The notes under the pieces: model-generated | What the model was told of the DNA's origin: nothing | Seen by the model: the letters and a program-made list of their open reading frames with translations, nothing else | Databases searched by the model: none | Made by a program: the position numbers and the translations under genes | Shown here: one piece after another, positions 22,446-34,600 of the stretch | How positions within the stretch are numbered: the stretch's first letter is position 1 | Layout of the letters: each line of letters opens with the position of its first letter | Assembly (NCBI GenBank): GCA_963556195.1 | Contig: OY744544.1 | Location: 42,566,984-42,630,983, forward strand | Direction: 5' to 3' | From: Sepiola atlantica | Lineage: Eukaryota; Mollusca; Cephalopoda; Sepiida; Sepiolidae | Length of the DNA: 64,000 nt

Positions 22446-23929
22446 ATAGACAAAGTTAAGCAGGGTATAGTCTTGGAACTAAGGAAAATGGTTAACATCA
22501 CAAAATGAACTTTATTTTTATCAAAAGTTGCTAAAAGTTATCATTCGTCCTTTATGCCATCATCCATTTTCAAACTTCCTATCTGTGGAAAACCTTAATG
22601 CTTGCTTGCAGGCTATGATATGGTAATCTTCAAATCCAATGTCAACAAATACTTCTCATAAACCCTCCTCATAAGTGATCAAATTTTGTTCATTGCAATC
22701 CTTTCATAATATTCTTCATCAATCAACTGAGAATCCATCCTTATCCTCAAGTGATGACTCATTAGTAAAAAAAAAAAAAAAAAAAAAAAAAATGCTTTTT
22801 TGTAAAAACATGGTTATGAACAAATGTCAAAGTTAAGAAATTGTATTTTTAATAATATATACAACAAATACTGACTCAACGGATTGTGGATGGTCTAGTA
22901 TATAATAAACCGGACTTTCTGTTATAGGTACTAGCAAAAATATGCTCCCTCCTTCCGGTGGCATATTTTTGCTAGTTGTTTTACTTAATTGCTCCGTAAA
23001 ATGTGTTTTTTTTTTGTTTTTTTATTTTACAAAAAAAAAAAAAGAGAGAAAATGACCCCATCCTTTATTTTAATAAATAAAACACGGAATAATAAAAAGT
23101 TTTTAAACAAAATTTACCCTTTATGGCGTAAAATTTAAAACAAAAAATCGAGGAAAATATTTTAAATACATCTGGAAATCTGAAAAAAAAACAATCATGA
23201 GTGTATATTTGCGAATATTGATTTATTAGAAGCTTTAAAACAAATTATGTAAATTTGAAAGACGCTGGATGTTTAAAGAAGTTTTGGAATGGGTATATAT
23301 AGGAGCTGATAAGTAGATATAAAAAGAGAGCGATCAAAACTAATAATATAGTTTAGTACAATTAATAGAAGTAATCATAGAGTTTCGGTTTCAGACAGAC
23401 AGATACCAAATCTCCATTAGTAATAGATATTTTCTTTTTAGAGGGGTGAAAGCAAGAAAATCAATCTAAAAGAGTGATATTCATTAGAGATAGGGTGTGG
23501 TCCAATCAGCACTTGTAGATTATAGCGTTAGGATGCGTTGACGAGCTTGGCTGGCTGCTGCATATTCTGCATTGCTTATCGACATCTTTTTCTGCATGCG
23601 TTATCTATTATTTATACAAAATTAATGGATTTCTACAATTTGTCGTCAGGCAATTCCTTCTTATTGAAGGGTTTTTTTTTCTTTTTTTTTTTCTTTCTTT
23701 CTTTTTCCTCCCCAAATCAGGAATTTATCCCCAGAAATTGGATAAGCTCGGATGCATAATACTGAATTTTTCTTGGATAAGTTCATAAAATCTCATCTTC
23801 TAAAAAAAAATAAAATAAATAAAGACAATAAAAAATGTCATTCGTTGCTCCAATAGCAATTGTCTGCCACCCATTTAGTGCCAGGCAATTGTTATTTTAC
23901 TATTAAAAACGTATATCCAAATGATATAT
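22446..23929. other. AT-rich intergenic DNA
   Basis: Besides the hairpin at 22930 and poly-A/T runs, 23200-23330 resembles 17930-18060 (TTTATTAGAAG, AATTATGTAAATT, TATATA), the region upstream of the U2-derived repeat. No gene. Confidence 0.45.
22930..22976. repeat. Short perfect hairpin
   Basis: 16-bp arms ACTAGCAAAAATATGC (22930-22945) and its exact complement (22961-22976) around a 15-base loop TCCCTCCTTCCGGTG. Related hairpins are at 23933-23972 and, degraded, at 18826-18876. Confidence 0.88.
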
Positions 23930-24120
23930 ATACTAGCAAAAATATGGCCCCTCTAATCGCATATTTTTTCTAGAATGTATGATGAATTGACATACTACAG
24001 TGCCCCCTCAAAGGAGGAGGTAAAACCTGGAATGGTGGTATTATGAAAACAGATACCCCCCCCCCCCCCCCGAATTGAGCATTGAAAGATAGTACATTAG
24101 TTCGAAATGGTATGTAATAT
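23930..24120 (-). repeat. U2-type repeat fragment with poly-C
   Basis: TTGACATACTACAGTGCCCC and TCAAAGGAGGAGGTAAAACC then AAACAGATACCCCC, the minus-strand counterpart of 18730-18880. Preceded by CTAGCAAAAATATGG/CATATTTTTTCTAG, a small hairpin. Confidence 0.55.
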
Positions 24121-25430
24121 ATAACCAACATTTAAGTGAGTTGAGGATGGAAAGGGGTTATTGTTGATTTCTACTGTATCGCCAGGAAACAGGGTTTGGT
24201 CTGCTGAACAACCGAAACCGGCACAATGTTTATGCCTTCAAAAATCCAACCTCTAGTCGATATCTTTGGAGGTGGTAATACAGTTAATAAGTAGGAGTGC
24301 TGTGCATCCTGAAACAGGATCGGACTTAATATATTGCGAATTATTATTCTCTAATACAAGTTGAGTTTCTTTTTAACTAATTGTTATTTTCCAGTGAATA
24401 GAGCTTTGTAAAAGAAGCTCAAAAACGTTTGAATTTTGCAAATAGCATCAGTGGTTCAAAAGTTATAAGAATTTATAGTGTTGAAATTTGTGTTTTTCAT
24501 TGGACATTTTTTCTTTAATAATGCTTTTAAAAAAGTAGGCCAAAATACGGATGTCATTTCAAGAAATTCAGTAATTTCTCCATTTATTTATTTTTGAAGC
24601 TATTATTAAATTTTATATTCTTAGGTGAAATTTTGTGCTCTTTCTCATTATGCAGTCAGATTTTATATATCTCTTTACCGTAAGCTATGGATTATAAATG
24701 AAATGTATAAATTTCAAAGACTGTCACGTTGTATCATACATACTGTGAGGTATTTCAATATAGCGTTTGTATAACAGTAACCGCACTATTAATATCTGTT
24801 TTGAAGAAATAGTGTGACTCGAAGAAAACAATATTTTAAAGCATTACACTGCACTAAAATGTTACTTTGAACAAGATTGCGGCAGGTTAGTTGCAGTGTG
24901 AGGTCCTGTATACATTTCCTCCATAATATACTAAAAATAAAAGATTTGATAACATTTGTAACCCTAACACTGCCACCATACTCTAAGTCCAAGTGCCTCC
25001 CCCCCTCCCCGGAAAAACAAGAACATGGTTGCATCTAATAGTTAACTAAAACGGTTACACGTCATTCAACCCCTATTTGGTCAGAAAGTGGGTAATCATC
25101 CTCCAGACAGGATTTTGCTTGTCTCTCACTTATATAGCCAACAACTAGTAATATATAAATTATTATAATAACACATATTTCTAGTTCTGGGTTCTGTTCA
25201 GGAATTGAACCACTGATAGCAAAACCACTGACAACAGAACTAATTCATCTTCCACACAGGACATATATTTATTAGCTTGTCTCTTTTCTATGTTCTTGTT
25301 TTGTGACATTTTCCCCAAATTATTCACTTGTGCAATTTTTACCGTGCACCATTACTCATATAAGAAAAGCATTAAAAGTTCAAAATGAGCATTTATTCCA
25401 ATTTACATTCTTTTTTTCTTTTTTTTACGA
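24121..25430. other. Unique-looking AT-rich DNA
   Basis: Nothing recognised on either strand. Confidence 0.45.
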
Positions 25431-25432
25431 TT

Positions 25433-25545
25433 ACCTTTCTGGCTACGATCAAAGTGTAATATCTCTTCTGATACTACACTTTCTCTTTTCTGTCCTCGGT
25501 CAGTGAAGAAATCCTTCTAGATTGAGGTAATTAAAATTTTTGTCC
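25433..25545 (+). repeat. U2 snRNA-derived repeat fragment
   Basis: TTTCTGGCTACGATCAAAGT then GTAATATCTCTTCTGATACT resembles U2 5' sequence, followed by GTCAGTGAAGAAATCCTTCT and AGATTGAGG, shared with 7910-7945. A large hairpin starts 35 bases later. Confidence 0.68.
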
Positions 25546-25579
25546 CAAGATCCAATCAAATCAAACATGTGGATTTTAA

Positions 25580-25770
25580 TGCCTTTATATGTTAAATATT
25601 TTTATACTCCAAATTAAAAATGAAAAAAATGATTAAAACTGACGAATCAGAAAGAGAAATTTTTTCCCATTTATAAAAATAGGAAAAAAAATTCTCTTTC
25701 TGATTCGTCAGTTTTAATCATTTTTTTCATTTTTAATTTGGAGTATAAAAATATTTAACGTATAAAGGCA
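25580..25770. repeat. 191-bp hairpin with ~85-bp arms
   Basis: The left arm begins TGCCTTTATA and includes ACTGACGAATCAGAAAGAGA; the right arm is its near-perfect complement, ending TATAAAGGCA. I see one mismatch (T/C in the ATG/CGT position) and small differences in the A/T run at the loop. The loop is about 20 bases around CCCATTTATAAAAATAGG. Confidence 0.93.
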
Positions 25771-25909
25771 CATGAAATTAACTTCATTGGAATGCTAATT
25801 TTATTCTCTTTCCATTCATATAATTGTTTGAAATATTGTCCCACAAATAAGAAAGATATGTGAAGACATTAGGTGTGAAATTTTGCTGATGTCCAACAAA
25901 AAGATGTTA

Positions 25910-25970
25910 TCAGCTTTTGATGTTACTATACGTCTCCACTCGGACAATGTCGGGAAAATACAGCTAGTTT
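25910..25970 (+). mobile_element. Helitron-like 3' terminus
   Basis: CGTCTCCACTCGGACAATGT then CGGGAAAATACAGCTAG and T. A CCGAGT/ACTCGG-type stem followed by CTAG. Body to the left not delimited. Confidence 0.4.
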
Positions 25971-26171
25971 TTAATATAATAGACATGTCTGCTTCAATAT
26001 CTGTATGTATAAATGTAACACTAATGTTTGTAATGTAAACAAGATAATTGTTTTTCCGAGTAAATTTAATTATAAAAGTTGTTAGTAAGTTGGGTACGAA
26101 CATTTCTAGAAGAATAATGCGTGAAAACAAAAGAACACATAATTCTATATGGAGGGTGTTTGCGGCAAATT

Positions 26172-26174
<3 letters not shown>

Positions 26175-26224
<50 letters not shown>
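26175..26224 (+). repeat. Poly-T run of about 50
   Basis: Uninterrupted T run. Other long T or A runs are at 11246-11272, 15371-15389, 18399-18416, 22769-22791, 31659-31698, 43252-43270, 56799-56825, 62740-62760, 62802-62836 and 63314-63327. Some may be old poly-A tails on the minus strand. Confidence 0.95.
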
Positions 26225-26225
<1 letters not shown>

Positions 26226-26714
26226 TTACATAACCAAGGTTGTAAGTTTGAATGGAAAGTTTGAGTGACCACTATGGGTCAGGCATGACTCCAGTAAAAT
26301 GGAAGTCTGTAAAATCATGTGACTTCTGGGGAGAGAAAATTCTTTCCCTTTCTTCAAGCAGAGAGAACATGAAAATCGTGGCTCCCTATTTTAGTTCCAT
26401 TGATTGGGGGTGGGGGGGGGGCGATATAACCTATGGAGTGCATGGCACGGTCTGGATATGTCTCTTTCTCTCTCTGTCTTGCATGCAAGTATCCCGTTAC
26501 GTTGACATGTTAAATTCTCTTTCTGGTTTTCTTTGTGACTCTTCTTTTCTGTACTGAAGGACATTTTAACATTTCATTTCAGAAGCAAGTATTTAATAGT
26601 GGTAAAGTGCAACAGATAGCTGTTTCTGTCGACCATAGATGGGTTCGAGATCTGAAAACAATGGATGACTAGAAAGCACCAAAATGTTGGAAGAGTATAT
26701 ACAAATGATATACT

Positions 26715-26990
26715 ATGTTCCACATCTTCACCAGTCCCAAAATCTGCTACCCCCCCCACCCCAACTCACCTGATTGTAACCCCATGAACTATTATGTGTG
26801 GAGTGCTGTTGTAAAAGGCACCAATCATACTGTCTGCAACACCAAGTACAAGCTGATTGCCAGGATAAAACCGGTGCTCAGGCATCTCTTTAAGGACACC
26901 GTGAAGGTCATGTGCTTCAGGTTCAGATCTCATTGTGGTGGAGGCTTATGGTGGCTTCTTTGCGTGAACTGCATTCAGTAAGAGATGCAT
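26715..26990 (+). pseudogene. Tc1/mariner-type transposase C-terminal fragment
   Basis: PNSPDCNPMNYYVWSAVVKG followed by TNHTVCNTKYKLIARIKPVL. The 'NSPDCNPMDYYVW' block, holding the third catalytic Asp, and the C-terminal helices are typical of Tc1-like transposases from many animals. Nothing of the N-terminal part is seen upstream. Confidence 0.72.
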
Positions 26991-27548
26991 TGTGAATCTT
27001 GAGAATACATCAATTATTGATGACATTTTTTCTTTCCTTTCCAAAAAGTGTCAAATTTGTCTTTAAAAAAACGTAGATGAACGTCACTTCTAGCGATTTA
27101 AGATTCAATCTTTACTATAGGCAATAATAACTAAGAAGAGCATCTATCTGGTCATAGATGAAGGAATGAAAACAATCTATCCCCTTGGATTAAATAAAGG
27201 GTTCAGTTCAAAATTCCCTACAGGTTCCCGAGTTTGACTAGAAGATTCTCAAATTTGAAAAGATGCACTCAAAGTTGTAGGTTACATCGGCCAAAATGTT
27301 AATATAACAATCACTTTTGAAATAGTAGTCCAAATAACACAAATCATTAATTGTGATCTTAAAAATTGCAAAACACAATTATTTAATCTTGGCAATTAAA
27401 CACAATCACCTGTGTGTGCTATTGGATTATCTAATAAAAATAAGCAATGAAAAGAATATGTTGTCATTTTTGACGACATGAGCACACTAGTTTAGCAAAA
27501 ACGAATTTCTTGTTTAACACAACCATTTCTTTTACTGTCTTTTTACAG

Positions 27549-27639
27549 ACGTTAGAAGGTTCGCTTGTAAATGGAGAAGTGTTGTTCTCTGGCGGGACCA
27601 ATTGGTGTTTGACTGGACGGAGCCATCTTCCTAAAGGAG
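27549..27639 (+). CDS. RCC2: RCC2 exon (first recognised)
   Basis: 91 bases preceded by TTTTTACAG and followed by GTAAGT. It starts in phase 0 and leaves one base (phase 1). It encodes TLEGSLVNGEVLFSGGTNW followed by CLTGRSHLPKG, which aligns with the start of the first propeller blade of RCC2 (vertebrate ...GQLLIAGATNWDLIGR). A start codon is not expected here, because the homologous position lies after the long N-terminal tail. Confidence 0.9.
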
Positions 27640-30600
27640 GTAAGTTAATACAATAAGAAGAAATTGAAATTTAAGGAATATCACTTAATTCGTACCTAAT
27701 GACTATGGATCAGATTTAATGCAAATCTGAAATACTTATTTCAATTTTCAAATGGGGGGTTGTGCCCATTTTATGCTTCCTAAAACCCTTTTAAATACTC
27801 CAAAGAAACTGAAATTTGGGGAATATTTATTAATTGATGTCTAATACCTATTTGATAAAAATTGGAGGCATGTGAATTTTCACAAAGTGCTTCCACCTCT
27901 TCTTTGCCCCCCCCCCCCACGTTGCATAAAGTTAAACTAAATATAGTTCACATTACCCACCCTTACACCCAGTAGCTGTGTTCCAAAATTCATAATAGTC
28001 TGTAGATTAGTTTAGGAATGTATTCTATACATAGAAATATACGAACATATAGACATATCTAACTTTATAGCATGTATCACCAGTTAGTTAAAAAAACAAA
28101 CAAAGTGCTCGATCGTAGGTTCTACAAGAGCTAATATAAAATATTTTATTTAAATACTATACATTACAGTGGCTGTTAGGGATACCCGGATTTCATCAAT
28201 GTAGTTATCCTGGATTTATTATAAAATCTGGCTGTTCATCGCAGAAAGATTTAGTTTTCCTTTGGTATCGAAGATTCCGACATTTTGAAGCATGCCGAAT
28301 CTTATCCTAAATCCAGGATGATCAGATTGATAAAATAACACACACATACACATATATTGCTACTGAAACACTGCATCCCTTAAAATCCTCATGCCTACCA
28401 AAATTCACCAAAACTACCCCCTCTATACACATGCACTTTTGATGAGTTGTAGTGTACCTGAACACTGTACGCAATGATTTTATTATTATTATTATTATTA
28501 TTACTACTACTACTATTATATACATACACACACATGTGTAAATCTAATTTTTTCCTAAACTGATGAGTTCAAACTGATTGTCATAATGAAGATATTTTTA
28601 GTCATTTTAATATATCATGTTTTTAATCATCAAAATTATTTATTTTAAATATTTTATTTTTTAAACAGTAAAAAACGTTGGTGGCCGTAACTTATGGGGT
28701 CCTCATCGTATTTCCAACCTGTGTGGAGTGAGAGTACGAACTGTGGTATCTGGTTGTATAGCATGTCACAGCGTGATCATTACTGCTGAAGGAAAAGTTA
28801 TGACTTGGGGTGTGTATCGTTTTCTTTCTTTTCTTGATTTTTATCCGCTTGTTTGGCAAATACTGGCTGATTTTTCAACTCCCTTTTCGAAAGTGTTTTT
28901 ACATTGCTATTTTTGTGGTCTTCTCTTTCTTCATTTAACATGTCTCTTCCACATCAGATGTGGGTGGCACGCTGGCCATGCTGACACAAAGTGATTTTCT
29001 CCATAAAACTCTACCATTTACGTTGGTTTCGAGGTGCCATTATTTGAGGTTATCTTTGACTGAATCGTTCCAAATCTTTCTCGGCCTGCCCTTTTTCCTG
29101 CTTACAGGAAAAGGCAGTCTGAGACTTGGAATAATTCGGTCAAAGATGACTTTAAGCAATGGTACATCGAAACCAATGTAAATAATAGTGTTTAATACAA
29201 AAAATGTCCATGCTTAATAATTAATATATACTCTTTAATAAATTTTCAATTTCTTTCAGAATACAATTTTGAAGCATAGTAGCTCTTAATAACAAAGATG
29301 AAAAATATTTTCTTTTTTTAAATATCTATACTTTTTTTGGCATGAGTTTAAACTGTGTCAGAATGCTTGCCAAACAGTCGCAAATATCAACAGGGCATGA
29401 AGAGAATAGTCCACAAGTGATCGGACAGTACAGAGATGGTTTCAGGAATTATGTAGTGGTAAAAGGACGACCATTTACTCTTGATAAAGAACATTTGAAA
29501 GCAATTGTTGAAGAAAACCTACATCAAACTGTCAGAAACATCTAAAGCACTTGATGTCATTAGTTCAACGTTGTCTAAAACAGATTGATACGGTGAAAAA
29601 GTTTGATGAATGGGTCTTGCATAAACTCACTGAATAAATATTTCTTTCTAAAATCGGTCATTATTTACCGAACAACCTAATGTTTACTTGGTCTTTTGTT
29701 ATTCTTTTCCTCTTGATTGCTTAAAACATTGTTATTGTAACAAACAAAATTTAACTAACCATGGGAATAATAAGGACTCTTCCCATAATAAAAATAAAAC
29801 GGTAGCAGTCTTATATATCTCGGCTGTCGGTAACAAAGACATTTTAATTTGAAGGCTAGGTGAGAAGGAAGTAATGTGTCAAAAGCTCTTTGGTCAGCTG
29901 GATTCATCTTTTGTCCTTCACTTTTAGTCATAAAAAATATGGCATGTCAATGTTTCCAGTATTAATTCAACTCTGGGAAATAACTTCTTGGCAGTTGTTA
30001 TGGCATAAGTAAATCAGGATGAATTGACCCCCTTTATCCAGCTCCATGCTTTTGTTGGGTTACGCATGCGCAAATACAGTTAACCGACGGTTAAAGCTGG
30101 TCACTATGTCAATGAGTAAATGTTTGTTTCTTTAAGTACAAAGTCTTATTATTTCCATCTATGTCTGTTTGAGACAGATAATGAACAGTGGAATAATAGT
30201 GAAACGAACCAAGGAAGGAAAAGTTTGGGGCCACAGATTTAGGAGATGAATAAAGATATTACACTGTATGTGATCATGTAATTACCTTCCTGCAAACCAT
30301 TCTCTTCTTCTTTTTAGAATAGAAGCCATTCTTTTTGGGGTTTTAGTTTTTTTCTTTTAATTTATCTTTATTTTTTTTACTAAAGAGTCACTACTTACCA
30401 AGGCCAAAAGCAACTCGAGGATAAGGGTTTGTGAGATTATCAATTGGACGATAAACAGAATGGACAAAATTTGATTAAGAGGAGGACTTGATATTGGACT
30501 TAAAGACGACTATATTGTAATTTGCAGGGAAAAAGTCCTGTGGTATGTTTTACAGATGAGAACTTCTGAGAAAGAAACTCTGTTCATGGAAATGCCATTT

Positions 30601-31658
30601 AGTTTTAGGTATACAGAGGAAGAAACTAAAGTTCTTGCCGTGAATGTTATACAAGGAGCTACCAGATTTTGGAGCTCAGTTGAGCACTTTCCATGGAAAT
30701 AACGATAGAGTAGTCACATCTCTTCTGTGATAAAGGAGCTGAAGAAAAGAGAAAATTCCCCACTAGATTGTAAAGTTTATTTTGTACTTTGTCAAGGCAA
30801 GAAAGAGTGCTCTGAGCGACACCTTCCCAGTACCACATCTCAGGACATATCTGACTCTTATACAGGTAGAGGATTGTGTCAAGAATGAGATACTTTCTGG
30901 AGCAGTAGAATGATCCAACCAGTTTTCCAGTGACCATAGTAAGAGATTGGATGTAAGTCTTCCATTTCAGGTCTGGAGTGAATGTCAGTCCTAGGAGCTT
31001 AAGGGGAGAGCCATTCATTTCAAGTGATGCTCGACAAAGATCTAAGTGTTAAAAGGAGAGATGTTTTGGTTTTAGAGGTGCTAAGTGTAACATGCCACTT
31101 TTTTCTCCCTTGCACAACATACTCCAAGTCGGAAAAGAAAGAATCAGCAAGATCTTGATCACCAATGCTCTCTAAAGTGCTGCCATAGACAGTTGTGCTG
31201 TCTGCATAAATGTCAACAAGTTATCTCAGAATATTATTTGGAAAGGAACAGAGTTGGTGCATGAATAGATCCTTGAGGCATGCCGGCATCTATACTATGT
31301 GCTTTAAGCTTCTGTCCATCAGCAACTACTTTTATAAATTTATCAGAGGGAAAGGGTTTGGTGGTTAAGACCTTGATAGTTAAAACAGGTTTTTATCAAT
31401 TAGACATCTAATTACAATTATCAAAATGTTTTAAAGAGTCATGTGTTTCAATTTCACGTGGAGGGTTAAATTTGAAGTTGTGAAAACGTTATACAAGTTA
31501 ACAGTAAGTCTCTATTTTATGATTAATGTATATTAAACGGAACATTAAAACCTTATTTTAAAAACCCAATTTTATTGTCAACCTTAAAGAAATAAACTAA
31601 ATATTAGTCAAACAAATGTTTTTTGGTTTTGTCTTTATTTTGCGGCTGTCCATTTTGC

Positions 31659-31698
<40 letters not shown>

Positions 31699-34600
31699 CC
31701 TCCAAGACGATAGTGCATTATATCAGTTTTCATGGGGAGATTTAGGTGTTTCCCTGAGATTCACATGTAAGGAGTTTGCTGCATTTTTTAAGACTTTTTT
31801 TATGTCAAAGATGCATGAGCAAGGCCATCTCTATAACAGGCCAAGAGATCTAACAGTTGGAGCTTTTTACTGGATAGAAAGATTTCCAGTCAGTTTAGCT
31901 GCTAATATTTCAATCATTGCTCTGAGAAAATTTCTTTCTAAAATGCGATTCTAACCCAATCCACCAAATTTATTTCAGCTGAGATTCTGTATGATATCAT
32001 GAATTACATTTGGATTATAAATTTTGAGAGTATACAACTGAAATAAATTTGATGGGTTAGACTCCCCTTTTGAAATAAATTTTCTCTGAGCAATGAGTGA
32101 CAGTTATAGGGATGGCCTTGTGCACGACACATACATAGTAGTATCTGATTATTATTATTTTGTCATATTATTAGTAAGTTAATAATAAATTTTGAAAACT
32201 GAATTAAAAATTAAAATTGTAAAAAAAATTTATTACAGATTTTTGCTGTTTTTTTTGTTTTGTTTTTGTTTTTGTTTTTTCATGCAAAGATGTTGAATTA
32301 ATCATTTTCTTATATTTTTAATAAAGGTCGTAACGAAAAAGGTCAACTGGGTCATGGGGGTACTATTCGCAAAGACCTCCCAACCCCTGTGGAAGGCCTT
32401 TCAGATGAGGTGATCATTGATGCTGCTTGTGGGAAAAATCATACTCTTTTCATAAATGGTAAATTTCTATTTGTTTAATACCAAAATCATATGCGTAAAA
32501 AAATATATATATATCTATACTACCTGTCCCTACCCGACGTAACCTGGGAGTTAACTGAATGTTGTTAAAATAATAGAGGAATAGCAAATAAATTTGAAGT
32601 CAGAAAAATAGAATTTCACAAAGTATTTCATTAAAATGGCTGGTTTTGTTTTCTAAGAAACCAAAATGAATCCTGGTGGATATATTTTAATAAGTAAATT
32701 GTTTTGTAAGAAAATTACTACGCAGGATTTTTATTTCACAAAGAAATTCATTAAAATTGGTTTGTTTTTTAAGAAAGGGAAAAGCATTCTGGAGGATTTA
32801 ATATTATCAGTAAAGTATTTTTTATTAAATGAGACATTTTTTAAAGTAGGATTTTTTTTTAATACATTGAAATGGCTAATTTGTTTTATAAAAAACTGAA
32901 CTACACTATAGTGGATTAAATATCCTAATGGAAGTGTTCTGTTTGACTAGAAAATGGTAAACATGCTGAGGATGGAAAATCCTATCCAATGTCAGACATT
33001 CACCCGCTATTTCAGAGACTCTAACTGAAAGATTAATTTTATGATAGGCTAATTACAGTAACTAGTAATGGTTGGTTAGAAGGAAGTACTTGGTGCGGCA
33101 GGAGATTTGAATGTTAATATATGAAAGACTCTTGGTGATTTTGAGGAAATGTATAGGAATACAGGAGAAAGAATCTTAGAATTTGGTCTTGCTATGGGCA
33201 TGTTAGTTGTAAATACTGTTTTTAAGAAAAGGTAAAGCCATCTCATTATGTATGAATCTCGTTGATGACTTTGTGGGGGGGGGGATGGATGATTGTCCTT
33301 TAAGGTTTTTAGGAATGACAATGAAAATTGAAACATTTTGGCAAGGAATTTTATGAGAAAAATACAGTTTTTCTGATGGGTTGGTGTTGGGGGCATCAGG
33401 TCACATGACTGTTGATGGCATTAATTCTTCACGATATTGTGGTAGAAAAATGCATAAAAGATGATGGGAAACTCTCGCTGGATAACAAGACCAAACAAAA
33501 TGTCTGGAAGCAACACTACGAAAGGCTACTCAACATTGAATTTGAATGGAATCCAGAAGAGTTATCAAAGGAAACACTAGTTCAAGGCCCACCAATTGAG
33601 AACAGTCCTGCTATTATTGAAAAAACTCTAGGAAAAATGGAAAAGCGTCTGGACTGTCTGGTATTGTAGCTGAAATGTTGAAAGCATCCAGAAAGATAGG
33701 CATCCATATCATGTCGGACTTAACGAACTCCATCATAAGGGAAGAGTGTGTCACAGAGAGCTGGGAAGAGAGCTTACATCAACTGCTACAGTGATTCGCT
33801 GTGAAGAGGAAACTATAGAGGCCGGAAGCTCTTGGAACAACTGATGAAAGTGATAGAGAGAGTAACAGACAACATCATTATACAGCAAGTTGACATCGAT
33901 GCTATGCAGTTCGGATTTGTACCAGGTTGAGACACAACATATGCAATTTTTATTCTGTGTCAAATGCAAGAGAAATACATTAGGGCAGACAGTGGACTAT
34001 ACATGGCATGTGTTGATTCTAGAAAAGGCTTTTGACAAGGTTTCCCGAGAAGTGCTATCGTGGGCAATGTGCAAGTTTAAAGTGGAGGAGTGGCTTATAA
34101 GACTGGTACAATGCATGTACAGGAACGCCAGAAGCAAGGTAGGAGTAGATGAGATTTACAGCGATGAGTTCATTGTAAATGTTGAAGTACATTAAGGATC
34201 AGTCCTCAGTCCCTTGTTGTTCATTGTTGTCCTTGAGGCCCTCTCCAATGAGTTCCGAACAGGGTGCACATAGGAACTACTGTATGCTGATGACTTGGCA
34301 GAAACAATGAATAAGCTGGAAGAAAGATTGAAAGTATGGAAGTAAAAGGTCTGAGGGTCAACACTGGTAAGACGAAGGTGATGGTTAGTGGCCTGGAACT
34401 CCAGTCTTTGAAGGACTCTGGTCAATACCCATGCGCGTTATGTAAAAGGGGAGGGGGGGCAATGCGATACAGTGCAACCACTGCACTCTATGGGTGTAAA
34501 AAAAAAAGTGCAGCGGAGTGCATAGTAGGCACGCAATAGATCCAGACTTCAGATGTGAGAGATGTCTAGGACTTACACGCCTAATTGAGGGCCACCCTTA

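Noticed and set aside
26048..26272. Short ORFs across the poly-T run
   Set aside because: Poly-Phe/poly-Lys translation of a homopolymer.
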